From positions 124,001-188,000 of the forward strand of contig NZ_CAMYMK010000011.1 of assembly GCF_947259545.1 (NCBI RefSeq): 64,000 bases of DNA. The letters are read 5' to 3'. Below, in pieces: positions 1 to 10,222 of this stretch (the stretch's first letter is position 1; the number at the start of each line of letters is the position of its first letter). Below the pieces are notes generated by a model. The model saw only the letters and a list, made by a program, of their open reading frames with translations. It had not been told where the DNA came from and did no database searches. A program made the translations under genes and the position numbers. The DNA comes from an uncultured Marinobacter sp. Its GTDB lineage: Bacteria; Pseudomonadota; Gammaproteobacteria; Pseudomonadales; Oleiphilaceae.

Positions 1-49
1 GTACGTCCTCGGCGTAAAGCTCGCCGTTGCGATAGTTAAAATGGTCCAT
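1..49 (-). CDS. lysA: diaminopimelate decarboxylase, N-terminal 16 codons only
   Basis: Only the first 16 codons are in the window, reading MDHFNYRNGELYAEDV from the ATG at 49. That opening closely resembles LysA of Pseudomonas-type bacteria, which starts with a similar aromatic/NYR-GEL-AE pattern. LysA is the PLP-dependent enzyme that decarboxylates meso-diaminopimelate to lysine. The gene runs off the left edge. It follows lptM on the same strand after a 32-nt gap, the usual lptM-lysA order in gammaproteobacteria, and this context carries much of the call because so little protein is visible. Confidence 0.75.
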   Translation of the reverse strand, partial: MDHFNYRNGELYAEDV

Positions 50-81
50 GAAAGTCCTGATTCTGTTGACGGGGCAATGGG

Positions 82-258
82 TCAGCGGGCCGACGGCTTT
101 TCATCCTGACGGCTGTCCGGGCCATTGTTCCGGCCTTCCCCGACGGCCTCCGCCGCCGCTTCATCCGGCACTTCCCGGTACAATGGTCCTTTCTGGCCAC
201 AACCGGCCATTACGCTGACCAGTACCAGCCCGACACTCACTGTTTTCCATGTCTGCAC
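82..258 (-). CDS. lptM: LptM (YifL-type) small lipoprotein
   Basis: This 58-residue protein starts at a GTG at 258, with AGGGGC about 8 nt upstream. A short hydrophobic signal (VGLVLVSVMAG) runs into a lipobox with Cys20, followed by GQKGPLY, the hallmark just after the lipidated Cys in LptM/YifL proteins. The rest is a charged, low-complexity tail. LptM is known in E. coli to assist oxidative maturation of the LPS translocon LptD at the outer membrane. The position directly before lysA matches the conserved order. A TATACT box at 289-294 on this strand could be its -10 element, but no good -35 is seen. An ATG in another frame at 250 lacks the lipobox and was not used. Confidence 0.88.
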   Translation of the reverse strand: MQTWKTVSVGLVLVSVMAGCGQKGPLYREVPDEAAAEAVGEGRNNGPDSRQDEKPSAR

Positions 259-346
259 GGAACTTGCCCCTGTTTGAGATATGCGCGCAGTATACCTGAC
301 TCAGCTACCAACGGGCGAGACTGCCCGGGGCGCCTCGGTATAACTT

Positions 347-3205
347 CTAAGCCATCAAATGACGATTGAGGGATGCTTCCAGTGACGACCGGTAATACAA
401 ATACTGCGTGGTCTGTATGTCCTGCTGATACAGGTGCGGATCCAGATCATGGGGCAGGTGCACATCCGTCAGGTAAACCGGGTAGGTTTCACCGGTCTGG
501 CGTAACGAACGAATATAGTGAGCCACCGCGGGAATCAGCTGGTCCCCGTATTCCTGTACGCTGAACTCCTGATCGCCACAGAAGATATCGAACCGCAGGT
601 GCTGGTCACCTTCCTGAACGCCAATCGCCTGCACCTCGAGCCCGGGCAGGGTCACACTGGTATCTTCGTCGAACCGTCTTTCCGCTTTCCACTGCCCATC
701 CCGGTACACCACCTCGTAACAGTGGATGCCGGCGATCCCTACCGGACTGTCCAGTTGGCGCAGTTGGCGTCGCTCCACGAGATTGTCCAGAAACCGTAAC
801 AGCGGCACCAGCAGGTAACGCCGATTGCTGTAGCCCTGATCCCAGATGAAAATCGAGCCCCGCTCGTCCACCACCCACAGCTTTGCGCGATTGCCGACCA
901 CCCGGAAGAAAACCTGAATACTTGCCGGCTCACTGGCCTGACACACAGCACGCAGGGGCTGATCATCCAGCATCGCATGGCGGTCAAACACTACCGGCAC
1001 GTACCGCTCCTGCGGTCGGGCCAACTGCTCTATCAACGCTTCCGCGCTGCCCAGTGCGACAAAACCGGGTTCGATGCCGCTGAACTGCAGCAGGAAATAG
1101 CGCCGGTCCATCTCAATGACGTATCGCAGCGGGTGGGGCCCGACGCCTCCGGCGAAGAAATGGCGCAGAACGTCGGAAAAAAGCTCCTGAACCCGGCGAG
1201 CAATAGCCGCCCCGTGCCCACTTTTATAACTGTGCACCTGGATCTCTGGCAGATCCGCCGGCGCAGACGCCACTGACGCCAGCACGTTCTTGAGGCACTG
1301 GATCAGGGTGTCACCGGAAGCGTAGTGCTGCAAACTGACTTCGTGCCAGCTGTTCAGGGCCACCTGGTCAATAGTCGCCACCAGATTGTCACGACCCCCG
1401 CTGAAGCCGAGGGAATCGTGGCGGGCACTGAGCTTGTGCAACCCCCGCTCGGTCAGGTGAGCCTGGGGATCCACGCCCACATTGACAAACAACAGGTTCC
1501 GCAGGGGTTTGACGCCACGGGACAACGCCTCCCGGCTGGCGGGTGCCAGGGGAAACGGAATAAAGGCTGCCAGTGCATCCAGCATCTCCCTCAGCTCGGC
1601 CACTGACGCGGTACTGGTACCCGACCTCACATTCAGCCGGGTTGTTCGTGTCAGCAAACCGTTACAGTAACACCACAACATCAGCTCAGTGAGATTACCG
1701 GTGCGGCGGATCACCGGTTGCCAGAAGGCATCGGACGGATCCTCCAGGTCCCGGTAAAGCAGCCAACCGTCCTGCCCCGGCATCTCCCCCTGCCCGGACT
1801 GATGATGAAACGCCAGATTCTCCTCCCCCAGGGACGGTGCCAGCCCGGGGTTGATCAGTTCGATCTTGCCGGCCTTGCGCTGAAACGCAGCGTAGAGCTT
1901 ACGACCCAGCAGGTTCATATCGTTGCTGCTGATCGCCGCTCGGGTGCCGTGCTCCCGGGCCAGTCGCGATAGCAGACGGTAACTGTGAGTCAGCTCGGAC
2001 ACGATGGTTCGCCGCAACGTCATGACGTCCTCGGCACGCCATTGGTGACGATTATCCAGGTTTCTCAATACCGCCGGGGACCAGCCCCATTCATCCACCA
2101 GTTGCTGCAGCAGTCTTACCCGCCAGTTGTCTACGCCCTGCTCGGTGCGTGATAACGGCAGGCCGGCTTTGAGGTACAAGCTGCGGCGCACCAGATCCAG
2201 TCTCTGGGGCGCTTCCATGGCTAACAGCCAGCGCTCCAGACGCTGATACAGCAATATATATGGATCCAGTCGGTCAGCTCTGGCTTCACCGTCATACACG
2301 GCGGCTTTGAACACCCGCGACAACAGGGGCTGCTCACTGTCCAGGGCATAACATTCCGTCAGCAACAGTTTGAGGATCGATTTCCAGGGAGCATCCATCC
2401 CCTTGTACAGCTGCCATACCCCGGCGCCCAGAAACTCTTCCGGGGGAACCGACGGCACGGCCCCGAAATCGATGTAGTCGCTCCCCTTGATGAAACGACA
2501 ATCAACCAGTTGCCGGGCACACGCTTCGTAGTTCTCCTCTTCACTGGCCGGAATCAGCCACCACAGCGGGTAACAGCCACCCAAGTGGATACTGGTGCGG
2601 TAAAACTCATCCAGCAGCAGGTAATGCTGGGCACTGCCACAGTTCTCCCCCGTCACTTCTGCGCGTTGCCGCCCGGCTCGCCAGTCTTCTACAGAGAACA
2701 CGAACACATGCAACTCCACACCGAAGCTGGCAGCCCAGGCCGAAAGCTTGTCCGCCTTGCGCTCCAGACACTGCACATTCCGCGCTGACAGATCACTGCG
2801 ATGACACAGCCAGACGTCCAGATCACTGGCCACCGAATGCCCCAGGGTCCCGGGGCTGCCCATCAAGAACAACGCTTCCAGGTCCGGTTTCCTTTTTCCT
2901 TCGTCCTTCAGGGAGAATGCTCGCGCCAGTCGGCGGGCGGCGTTCAGTGTCGGCGCGGACGGTTTATAGTGGCTGAGGCCATAGGGGCAATCCCTGTCCA
3001 GGTACCCGGGCAGGGAAGGATGATTAAGGTGGAACACCAACGGCAACACATCCAGCACCACCTGCTGTCGATAGGTCAGGGCCGAGTGCGCCCGCTCCCA
3101 GCGTTGTTGATTGAGCGCGATGAACCGATCCCTCAGCCGTCGCAGAGTTTTTCGGTCAATACCCTCTTCAAAATCCAGGGTGATAGGGGGATTGTGGGTG
3201 CTCAA
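347..3205 (-). CDS. cyaA: class I adenylate cyclase
   Basis: Makes cyclic AMP from ATP in the cytoplasm, the second messenger for CRP/Vfr-type regulators. The protein is a class I (enterobacterial-type) cyclase. The nucleotidyltransferase motif GSPGTLGHSVASDLDVW lies near residues 116-132, with Ser117 and the metal-binding Asp128 and Asp130. A long C-terminal regulatory region follows. The frame stays open to an upstream start at 3316, but I prefer TTG at 3205 (952 residues): GGAG stands 5 nt before it, the homologous region begins there, and E. coli cyaA also uses a TTG start. The upstream 37 codons look non-coding. It is divergent from a GGDEF/EAL-type gene, and the 132-nt gap must hold both promoters. 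Confidence 0.93.
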   Translation of the reverse strand: MSTHNPPITLDFEEGIDRKTLRRLRDRFIALNQQRWERAHSALTYRQQVVLDVLPLVFHLNHPSLPGYLDRDCPYGLSHYKPSAPTLNAARRLARAFSLKDEGKRKPDLEALFLMGSPGTLGHSVASDLDVWLCHRSDLSARNVQCLERKADKLSAWAASFGVELHVFVFSVEDWRAGRQRAEVTGENCGSAQHYLLLDEFYRTSIHLGGCYPLWWLIPASEEENYEACARQLVDCRFIKGSDYIDFGAVPSVPPEEFLGAGVWQLYKGMDAPWKSILKLLLTECYALDSEQPLLSRVFKAAVYDGEARADRLDPYILLYQRLERWLLAMEAPQRLDLVRRSLYLKAGLPLSRTEQGVDNWRVRLLQQLVDEWGWSPAVLRNLDNRHQWRAEDVMTLRRTIVSELTHSYRLLSRLAREHGTRAAISSNDMNLLGRKLYAAFQRKAGKIELINPGLAPSLGEENLAFHHQSGQGEMPGQDGWLLYRDLEDPSDAFWQPVIRRTGNLTELMLWCYCNGLLTRTTRLNVRSGTSTASVAELREMLDALAAFIPFPLAPASREALSRGVKPLRNLLFVNVGVDPQAHLTERGLHKLSARHDSLGFSGGRDNLVATIDQVALNSWHEVSLQHYASGDTLIQCLKNVLASVASAPADLPEIQVHSYKSGHGAAIARRVQELFSDVLRHFFAGGVGPHPLRYVIEMDRRYFLLQFSGIEPGFVALGSAEALIEQLARPQERYVPVVFDRHAMLDDQPLRAVCQASEPASIQVFFRVVGNRAKLWVVDERGSIFIWDQGYSNRRYLLVPLLRFLDNLVERRQLRQLDSPVGIAGIHCYEVVYRDGQWKAERRFDEDTSVTLPGLEVQAIGVQEGDQHLRFDIFCGDQEFSVQEYGDQLIPAVAHYIRSLRQTGETYPVYLTDVHLPHDLDPHLYQQDIQTTQYLYYRSSLEASLNRHLMA

Positions 3206-3337
3206 GGCGGCTCCGCGAGAGAGGTTCTTTCCGTTGTCATTATCAGTATGATGGACGCATCGTGGCAAAACCGGCAAAAAAATAAAAGCGGGTGTTTCTG
3301 TACACTCCCGTAGCAAAACTGGCTGAGGCTCCCCGTC

Positions 3338-5785
3338 GTGAAAGAATTCTTTATCCGTCGTTATCGCTCAGACAATCCCCTGGCAGCGGATCGTCGCACC
3401 CTGGTCCGCATAGACGACGAGGGTGTGGTGACGTCAGCAGACCAGAGCGCAGAAGTGGTGCTCGGTTACGATTCCAGCGAGCTCGAGGGCCAGCCGGTGC
3501 ATCGCATTCTTGCCGCGCGGCAGGACGATCCTTTTGCCCCAGCCAACCGGCACCGCATGGAAAGCGGGGAACCGGTGCTGATCACCTTCCGTCACAAGGA
3601 AGGTTTCTTTTTTACCGCAAGCCTCAGTCTCCGGATCGACGTCAAGGACTCGGACCAGGCCGCCAGCGCCTATATCTCACTGCGAGACACCGCGCCCATG
3701 GACCATCAGTTGATGCGTCTGGCGGAATCCTCCGCTGACTTCGGTATCTGGGAGCTGGATATCCGCAACAACAACCTGACCTGGACCGACGGACTCTACA
3801 CCCTGCTCGAACTCCGTCCCGGCGCCGACATCACCCCGGAGCAGGCCCTGTTCTACTGCCAGACCGGCCAGAACCGTATACGCGCCCTGTTCCGACGCTG
3901 CATTCGCTGCGGGCAGCCGTTTTCCGCCAGCTTCGACCTGCTGACAGCGAAACAGCAGTACCGCCGGGTAGAGATCACCGGCAAAGCCATCGTGCGAGAA
4001 CATGGGCGCATCCACAAGATCGGCGGCACAGTGGTTGACCACACCAGTACGATGCGCAAAGAGCAGGCTCGCCGGCAGTCAGAGCAGCTTTTGGCGGCCA
4101 CTGCCAACGCCACCAACGATCTGGTCGCCAGCGTGGACCGGCAGTTGAATCTCGTTTACTTCAACCAGGCCTTCAGCCGTCAGTTCGCGTATACCTTCGG
4201 CCAGCTGCCTCGCCCCGGCGGAAACCTGATCAAACTGCTGCAGGAGTATCCCAACGAGCGTCGATTGATTGAACGGCTGTGGAACCGCGCACTGGAGCGG
4301 GACGGCTTTGTGGTGGAAATGCCCCTGGCCCAACAAAACCGTGACCTCCCGGTTTATGAATTTCATTTCCAGCGGGTGGTCAACGAACACGGCGAAGTGA
4401 CCGGCGCGGTGCACGTGGGCAAGGACATCAGTTCCAGGCTCAACCAGGCGTCCAGCCGGGAATACCGCATTCACCATGACCCGATCACCGGCCTGATGAA
4501 TCGCAAGGCCTTTACTGAGCGACTCGGACGACTGATCAGGCCGCCGCGGCGCGAAAATACCATTGACTCGCTGCTGTATCTCGATCTGGATGACTTTGAA
4601 CTCATCAACAAAGAGGCAGGCGGCGGCACTTGTGACCGCTACCTGCGAGAGCTCGCCAGCAACCTCGGCGTCAGAGTGCGCCAGCGTGATGCCCTGGCGC
4701 GGCTGTCCGGGGACACCTTCGCCCTACTGATTGAAAGCTGCCCCGAAGCCCAGGCCCGCAAGATTGCCGACAGCATTCTGGAACTGATCGGCAGCTTCAA
4801 CTTCGACTGGCAGGGCAATCAGTTACAAACCACCGCCAGCGGCGGACTGTTGATCCTGGCCGAAGACACGCCCGACGATCCGGAGCAGTTGCTGAGTCAG
4901 GCCGCGGACCTGTGCCACACGGCCAAAACCTCCGGGCGCAATCGTATACACGCCGCCCAGGCCATCGCCCCTGGTCCGGAAGACGGTGTTGCCAGCCAAC
5001 GGGTGGCGCAGATTCGCAGCGCCCTGGACAACAAACAGCTGATTCTCGAGTACCAGGCACTTCGGCCCGTGGCCAGTGCAACCTGGGGCGAGCACATTGA
5101 AATCCTGTCACGGATTCCGGGGAAAACATCAGATCAACCTGCCCTGCAACCGGCGGAGTTCCTGCCGGTTGCGGAACGCTTTGACCTGACCAAGCAGCTG
5201 GACCGCCAGGTCATTCAACAGACCATGCAGTGGCTTGCCGACCATCAGCTGCTGGAACCCCGGCTGAAATACTGTGGCTTCAACCTCTCCCTGGCCAGCG
5301 TGCTGGACGACACGTTCGCCGATTTCATGACATCGATCCTGACCGGCTCACCCTTCGCCGCAGAGTGCTTCTGCCTGGAAATCCGCGAATCCCACGCCAC
5401 TCAATACCCGGACGATGTAGCGGTCTTGTGCGATGCCCTGCACCGGGTCGGCTGCCGGGTGGCACTGGATGGCGCTGGCGCGTCAGTGGAAAGCTATAGT
5501 CTGGCGGCAAAGCTGCCGGTGGATATCATCAAACTGGATCGCAAGATGATGCAGCACCTTCACGATGATCCGGTGCAGCAGGTGATGGTGGAGGCCTTGC
5601 ACAAGATCGCCGAAGCGGCTGGCAAGACCACCGTCGCCACGTTTATCGAGAGCGACGACACGCTACGCAAGGTGCGCACACTGGGCATTCACTACGGGCA
5701 GGGTTTCCGGCTATACCCGCCACGACCTCTAGATGAGCTGAAACCCGCCACCGTGGATCTGAGTACCGGGCGAATCGGCGGCTGA
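3338..5785 (+). CDS. PAS-GGDEF-EAL protein with degenerate catalytic motifs
   Basis: An 815-residue cytoplasmic protein without obvious membrane segments. One or more PAS-like sensory regions occupy about residues 20-370, followed by a GGDEF-like domain (about 375-540) and an EAL-like domain (about 555-805). The diguanylate cyclase signature reads SGDTF at 457-461, losing the metal-binding Glu. In the EAL domain the catalytic Asp pair is Asp711-Gly712, and the AEGVE stretch reads ATFIES, although the first Glu, the Asn and the Lys positions remain. Both domains therefore look catalytically impaired. A role as a c-di-GMP or GTP-sensing scaffold, or in RNA/protein interaction, is inferred. It starts at a GTG preceded by GAGG and is divergent from cyaA. 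Confidence 0.85.
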   Translation: MKEFFIRRYRSDNPLAADRRTLVRIDDEGVVTSADQSAEVVLGYDSSELEGQPVHRILAARQDDPFAPANRHRMESGEPVLITFRHKEGFFFTASLSLRIDVKDSDQAASAYISLRDTAPMDHQLMRLAESSADFGIWELDIRNNNLTWTDGLYTLLELRPGADITPEQALFYCQTGQNRIRALFRRCIRCGQPFSASFDLLTAKQQYRRVEITGKAIVREHGRIHKIGGTVVDHTSTMRKEQARRQSEQLLAATANATNDLVASVDRQLNLVYFNQAFSRQFAYTFGQLPRPGGNLIKLLQEYPNERRLIERLWNRALERDGFVVEMPLAQQNRDLPVYEFHFQRVVNEHGEVTGAVHVGKDISSRLNQASSREYRIHHDPITGLMNRKAFTERLGRLIRPPRRENTIDSLLYLDLDDFELINKEAGGGTCDRYLRELASNLGVRVRQRDALARLSGDTFALLIESCPEAQARKIADSILELIGSFNFDWQGNQLQTTASGGLLILAEDTPDDPEQLLSQAADLCHTAKTSGRNRIHAAQAIAPGPEDGVASQRVAQIRSALDNKQLILEYQALRPVASATWGEHIEILSRIPGKTSDQPALQPAEFLPVAERFDLTKQLDRQVIQQTMQWLADHQLLEPRLKYCGFNLSLASVLDDTFADFMTSILTGSPFAAECFCLEIRESHATQYPDDVAVLCDALHRVGCRVALDGAGASVESYSLAAKLPVDIIKLDRKMMQHLHDDPVQQVMVEALHKIAEAAGKTTVATFIESDDTLRKVRTLGIHYGQGFRLYPPRPLDELKPATVDLSTGRIGG

Positions 5786-5810
5786 TCCACCGATTCCTCC
5801 CGATACCGGA

Positions 5811-7217
5811 TTACCCTTGCTTGCGGGCCCTCGCGACGGCCGCACGGACCTGATCCGGCGCGGTACCACCCAGGTGATCCCGGGCCTGCACCGAACCCTC
5901 CAGGGTCAGCACATCGAACACATCCTCGCCGATGACGTCCGAGAAACGCGCCAGTTCTTCCAGGGTCATATCCGACAGGTCGCGGTTTTCGGCGACACCA
6001 AAGGCGACTGCCTTGCCGACGATTTCGTGGGCATCGCGGAACGCCACGCCTTTCTTGACCAGATAATCCGCCAGATCGGTGGCCGTGGAGAATCCACGCT
6101 TGGCCGCTACCCGCATGTTGTCGGCCTTGGCACGAATGGCCGGAATCATGTCGGCGTAGGCCTTGAGACAGCCCTTGATGGTATCGACAGTATCGAACAG
6201 CGGTTCCTTGTCTTCCTGGTTGTCCTTGTTGTAGGCCAGAGGCTGGCTCTTCATCAGGGTCAGCAGGCTAATCAGGTGACCATTGACCCGACCGGTCTTG
6301 CCACGGACCAGCTCCGGCACGTCCGGATTCTTCTTCTGGGGCATGATGGAAGAACCAGTACAAAAACGATCCGGCAGGTCGATGAAGTCGAACTGGGCGG
6401 AGGTCCACAGCACCAGTTCCTCGCTGAAGCGGGACAGGTGGGTCATCAGCAACGCCGCAAAGCTGCAGAACTCGATGGCAAAATCCCGGTCACTGACCGA
6501 ATCCAGGGAGTTCTCGGTCGGGCGATCAAAGCCCAGCAGTCGCGCAGTCATGGCACGGTCGATCGGGTAGGTGGTGCCGGCCAGCGCGGCGGCGCCCAGC
6601 GGCATGACATTGACCCGCTTGCGGCAGTCCTGCAGACGCTCGCCATCCCGTACCAGCATTTCGTACCAGGCCAGCAAGTGGTGGCCGAAGGTCACCGGCT
6701 GAGCGGTTTGCAGGTGGGTAAACCCGGGCATGATGGTGTCGGCCTCGCGCTCAGCCAGGTCCAGCAGGCCGGTTTTCAGCCGGGTAAGTTCCTCGGCGAT
6801 TACATCAATCTCGTCGCGCAGGTACAGGCGGATGTCCGTGGCAACCTGGTCGTTGCGGCTGCGGCCGGTGTGGAGCTTCTTGCCGGTAATACCAATCCGG
6901 TCGGTCAGGCGTGCCTCAATGTTCATGTGCACATCTTCCAGGCTGACGGACCATTCAAAGGTGCCCGCCTCGATATCGGCCTTGACGCCCTTCAGTCCCT
7001 CAATGATGCTGTCCCGCTCTTCCACGGTCAGCACACCCACCTCCGCCAGCATGGTGGCGTGGGCAATGGAGCCGGTGATGTCGTGATGGTAAAGGCGCTG
7101 GTCAAAGCCAACGGACGCGGTGAAGCGCTCAACAAAGGCGTCGGTCGGCTCACTGAAGCGACCGCCCCAGGGTTTTTCGGAGCTTGTGCTCTGGTCAGAC
7201 TTTTTCTGATCCGTCAT
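5811..7217 (-). CDS. argH: argininosuccinate lyase
   Basis: Last step of arginine biosynthesis: cleaves argininosuccinate to arginine and fumarate. The 468-residue length is normal. The fumarase/aspartase superfamily signature [12 protein letters not shown] is at residues 288-299 (Ser289 or Ser290 is the catalytic-loop serine). HTGRSRNDQ is near 117-125 and THLQTAQP near 168-175. The first ~15 residues are polar and variable. The gene is divergent from algZ, as in Pseudomonas, where argH also flanks algZ-algR. It converges with the preceding GGDEF/EAL gene with only 25 nt between stops and no strong terminator visible. Confidence 0.97.
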   Translation of the reverse strand: MTDQKKSDQSTSSEKPWGGRFSEPTDAFVERFTASVGFDQRLYHHDITGSIAHATMLAEVGVLTVEERDSIIEGLKGVKADIEAGTFEWSVSLEDVHMNIEARLTDRIGITGKKLHTGRSRNDQVATDIRLYLRDEIDVIAEELTRLKTGLLDLAEREADTIMPGFTHLQTAQPVTFGHHLLAWYEMLVRDGERLQDCRKRVNVMPLGAAALAGTTYPIDRAMTARLLGFDRPTENSLDSVSDRDFAIEFCSFAALLMTHLSRFSEELVLWTSAQFDFIDLPDRFCTGSSIMPQKKNPDVPELVRGKTGRVNGHLISLLTLMKSQPLAYNKDNQEDKEPLFDTVDTIKGCLKAYADMIPAIRAKADNMRVAAKRGFSTATDLADYLVKKGVAFRDAHEIVGKAVAFGVAENRDLSDMTLEELARFSDVIGEDVFDVLTLEGSVQARDHLGGTAPDQVRAAVARARKQG

Positions 7218-7343
7218 GGTCTATCTTTCCTGCTGACAGCCCGGCATTATTTCGCGGGGTGAATGAAGAGGTGAATAAGTTGGTCGCGGGATTATAACAT
7301 TCCGGTGCGTTCTGTTGCGCGCCCTGTTCAGGAAAGAGGTTTG

Positions 7344-8417
7344 ATGGCAGCACCACGCAAAAGCAGCGAATTCTATGTGCCGGACCTGTGCCGTGTGCGG
7401 GCCGTGTTCATGCTGCTGATTACCAGCGAACTGATGGTGCTGGTACTTTCCATTGTGCAGGCGAAAGCAGACTGGATTGACTGGAACTACTTTGGCCTCC
7501 TGTCCCTCTTCGTGCAATGGACGGTACTCACCAGTGCCGCGCTTATCTGCCTGCTGCGCAGCTGGCTGGCACAACTGAGTGTTACCCGTGCCACCCTCGC
7601 GATGGTCATTATTGTCTTGCTGGACGTGCTTGCGTTTGGCCTGTTCGCCGACGGAGTTCTCTACCCGCAACCCGGCGTCAGTGGCTGGCAGGGGATTGCC
7701 AAGAAGCTGTTGCTGGCGCTGCTCATTACGCTGATGGTACTGCGCTATTTCTACCTGCAGCATCAGTGGCAGCAGCAGCGGGAAGCGGAAATGCAGGCGC
7801 GCCTGGCCGCCCTGCAGGCGCGGATACACCCCCACTTCCTGTTCAACAGCATGAACACCATTGCCAGTCTGATTGCCGTTAACCCGGACCGGGCCGAGGA
7901 CGCAGTGCTGGACCTGTCGGAACTGTTTCGCGCCAGCCTGCGGGCCGGTGACCGCCTGATTCCGCTGAAAGACGAGCTGGATCTGTGTCGGCGCTACCTG
8001 GATATTGAGGGTTTACGACTCGGCGACAGGCTGACAATGCAATGGGATATTGCACCGGACCTGGAGAAGCAGGCCATCCCGCCCCTGACGTTGCAGCCAT
8101 TGCTGGAGAACGCCATCTACCATGGCATCCAGCCACGCCCCGACGGCGGCACCGTGACGCTGGAAGCGTCCAGCCGTGGACCCTTCGTCTATATCATGGT
8201 GCAAAACCCGCGGCCCGAATCCGCCATCAGCAAGCACGATGGCAACCGCATGGCCCTTGCCAATATCCAGTCGAGGCTGCAGGCTCTGTTTGGTGACGAG
8301 GCGGTACTGAAACACAGCCAGCAGAACGACGTATACACGGTTACCCTGAGGCTGCCCCGCAGGAGCGCCAACCACTCTGCCGGGCCAGACATCGAAGGAT
8401 CACGAAAAGGATCATGA
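7344..8417 (+). CDS. algZ: AlgZ/FimS-type sensor histidine kinase
   Basis: Membrane sensor of the LytS/YehU class that partners a LytTR regulator. I start it at the ATG at 7344 (357 residues) because AGGAAAGAGG stands just before it; the frame is open 39 nt further upstream. About four hydrophobic segments (roughly residues 20-40, 50-72, 82-104 and 118-136) are followed by the kinase core. The phosphoacceptor motif HPHFLFNSMNT is at 162-172 (His164 likely phosphorylated), with LQPLLENAIYHGI as the N box. It overlaps algR by 4 nt (ATGA), so the two are co-translated. In Pseudomonas AlgZ/AlgR controls alginate, type IV pili and virulence; the regulon here is unknown. Confidence 0.92.
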   Translation: MAAPRKSSEFYVPDLCRVRAVFMLLITSELMVLVLSIVQAKADWIDWNYFGLLSLFVQWTVLTSAALICLLRSWLAQLSVTRATLAMVIIVLLDVLAFGLFADGVLYPQPGVSGWQGIAKKLLLALLITLMVLRYFYLQHQWQQQREAEMQARLAALQARIHPHFLFNSMNTIASLIAVNPDRAEDAVLDLSELFRASLRAGDRLIPLKDELDLCRRYLDIEGLRLGDRLTMQWDIAPDLEKQAIPPLTLQPLLENAIYHGIQPRPDGGTVTLEASSRGPFVYIMVQNPRPESAISKHDGNRMALANIQSRLQALFGDEAVLKHSQQNDVYTVTLRLPRRSANHSAGPDIEGSRKGS

Positions 8418-9175
8418 CTGCCACAGCCCCAACCATTCGCAAGGTACTCATCGCCGACGACGAGCCCCTGGCCCGTGACCGGCTGCGGCGACTGATTCAG
8501 GACATTCCCGGCTACACGGTATGCGGCGAGGCTGCGGACGGCGACAGCACCCTGCGCCAGGTCGCGGAGCTGGACCCGGACATCCTGTTACTGGACATCC
8601 GTATGCCGGGCACCGATGGCATGGATGCGGCAACCGCTATCAATCAACTGGACCAGCCGCCTGCCATCATTTTCTGCACCGCCTACGACCATTACGCCAT
8701 CAAGGCCTTCGATGTCAGCGCTGCGGCGTACCTGCTCAAACCCGTCCGCCGCGAAGCGCTGAGTGAAGCCCTTGCCCGTTCCGGCCAGGTCAATCGCGTC
8801 CAGCAGCAAACCCTTGCTGCCCGCGATGCCGAGGATAGTGGCCAACTCGCCATCAAAACCCATCGCGGCACCGAGCTTATCGATATCGGGGCAATCCTCT
8901 ACTGCGAGGCGGACCAGAAATACGTCACCATTCACCACACCAGGGGCGAGATCGTCTCCGACTACACCCTGAAAGAACTGGAGCAAAGCCACCCGAAGTC
9001 ATTGCTGCGCATTCACCGTCATACCCTGGTGGGGGTTGGCTTCATCCAGGCCCTGACCCGCGATGGGCATGGCCACAGCTCGGTTGTTTTACGGGACGGG
9101 CTGGGGCAATTGCCAGTCAGCCGCCGCCATACCAGCGCGGTCCGGCAATGGTTGCAGGAGCATCAACCCGGTTGA
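8414..9175 (+). CDS. algR: AlgR-type LytTR response regulator
   Basis: A 253-residue DNA-binding response regulator. The receiver domain spans about residues 9-125, with acidic pocket Asp15-Asp16, phosphoacceptor Asp61 in LLLDIRMPG and the conserved Lys in LLKPV near 109. The LytTR domain (about 145-245) includes the typical LIDIGAILYCEADQKYV and LLRIHRHTLV stretches. The start overlaps the algZ stop. Genes hemC, hemD, hemX and hemY follow on the same strand after about 105 nt, the same order as P. aeruginosa algZ-algR-hemC-hemD. AlgR may therefore sit next to some of its targets, which is an inference from context. Confidence 0.94.
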   Translation: MTATAPTIRKVLIADDEPLARDRLRRLIQDIPGYTVCGEAADGDSTLRQVAELDPDILLLDIRMPGTDGMDAATAINQLDQPPAIIFCTAYDHYAIKAFDVSAAAYLLKPVRREALSEALARSGQVNRVQQQTLAARDAEDSGQLAIKTHRGTELIDIGAILYCEADQKYVTIHHTRGEIVSDYTLKELEQSHPKSLLRIHRHTLVGVGFIQALTRDGHGHSSVVLRDGLGQLPVSRRHTSAVRQWLQEHQPG

Positions 9176-9235
9176 TGCTGACCACGAACACAGGTCAGGG
9201 CAGCACGGTGCCGTGGCGGGACTTTTTCGTCGCTT

Positions 9236-9248
9236 CAAGGTAACCTTG
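9236..9248. promoter_or_regulatory. 13-nt palindrome in the algR-hemC gap
   Basis: CAAGGTAACCTTG is a perfect 6+1+6 palindrome about 33 nt before the hemC start. A second small hairpin (CACGG-TG-CCGTG, then a T-rich run) lies around 9210-9230. They could be an operator and a weak terminator separating the algZR and hem transcripts. No known binding protein is assigned. Confidence 0.25.
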
Positions 9249-9280
9249 AGCAACATTTTTTCAAACCGGCAACGTTCATC

Positions 9281-10222
9281 ATGTCAAAACGAACTCTGCG
9301 TATCGCGACCCGCAGCAGTGCCCTGGCACTGTGGCAGGCCGAATTCATCAAATCCGAACTGGAACGGCTCCACGACAACATTTCCGTGGAACTGATCAAG
9401 ATAAAAACCCAGGGCGACAAGATCCTCGACGTCCCCCTGGCCAAGATCGGCGGCAAGGGCCTGTTCGTAAAGGAACTGGAAGAGGCCATGCTCGATGGCC
9501 GGGCAGACCTGGCGGTGCATTCCATGAAGGATGTCCCCATGGAGTTTCCGGAAGGCCTCGATCTGGTCGCCATTTGCGAACGGGAAGACCCGACCGACGC
9601 GTTTGTCAGCAACCACCACGACAACGTCGACGCCCTGCCCCAGGCTGCCGTGGTGGGCACTGCCAGCCTGCGCCGCGAAGCCCAGTTGCGGGCCTATCGC
9701 CCTGATCTGCAAATCCGCGTTTTGCGGGGCAACGTCAACACCCGGCTGGCTAAACTGGACGCCGGCGAGTACGACGCCATTGTCCTGGCGAGCTCGGGCC
9801 TGAAGCGCCTGGGTTTCCACGACCGCATCCGCTACTGCCTGCCGGATTCCGTGTCACTGCCCGCCGTCGGGCAGGGCGCCCTGGGCATCGAGTGCCGCGT
9901 GAGTGATTCCGAACTGCTGGCCATGCTGGCGCCGCTGAACCATCAGGACACTTCGGATCGTGTCAGAGCCGAACGGGCCCTTAACCGGCGCCTGCAAGGC
10001 GGCTGCCAGGTGCCCATCGCGGCCTATGCCTTGCTGGAAGACAAGGACACAGTCTGGCTGAGAGGTCTGGTCGGGGCTGTTGATGGCACCCGGGTTTTCC
10101 GCGTTGAAGGGCGGGCCCCAAGGGCCGAGGGCGAACGCCTTGGCCGGGAACTGGCCGAGGATCTCCTGGCCATGGGCGCTGACAAGGTACTGGCTGAGAT
10201 CTATGGCCACACGCCAACCTGA
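9281..10222 (+). CDS. hemC: porphobilinogen deaminase (hydroxymethylbilane synthase)
   Basis: Polymerises four porphobilinogens into hydroxymethylbilane in heme, siroheme and cobalamin synthesis. The 313-residue length is typical. Cys242 in [10 protein letters not shown] carries the dipyrromethane cofactor. The N-terminal [13 protein letters not shown], the [11 protein letters not shown] segment and the Asp in HSMKDVP (residue 84) are family signatures. It starts the hemC-hemD-hemX-hemY cluster, and its 3' end overlaps hemD by 20 nt. No strong ribosome-binding site is visible at the ATG at 9281. Confidence 0.97.
   Translation: MSKRTLRIATRSSALALWQAEFIKSELERLHDNISVELIKIKTQGDKILDVPLAKIGGKGLFVKELEEAMLDGRADLAVHSMKDVPMEFPEGLDLVAICEREDPTDAFVSNHHDNVDALPQAAVVGTASLRREAQLRAYRPDLQIRVLRGNVNTRLAKLDAGEYDAIVLASSGLKRLGFHDRIRYCLPDSVSLPAVGQGALGIECRVSDSELLAMLAPLNHQDTSDRVRAERALNRRLQGGCQVPIAAYALLEDKDTVWLRGLVGAVDGTRVFRVEGRAPRAEGERLGRELAEDLLAMGADKVLAEIYGHTPT

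Noticed and set aside
5817..7262. 481-codon plus-strand open frame opposite argH
   Set aside because: It is the antisense shadow of the fully recognisable argH; the translation has no known motif and is rich in His/Gly/Gln as expected from the reverse frame.
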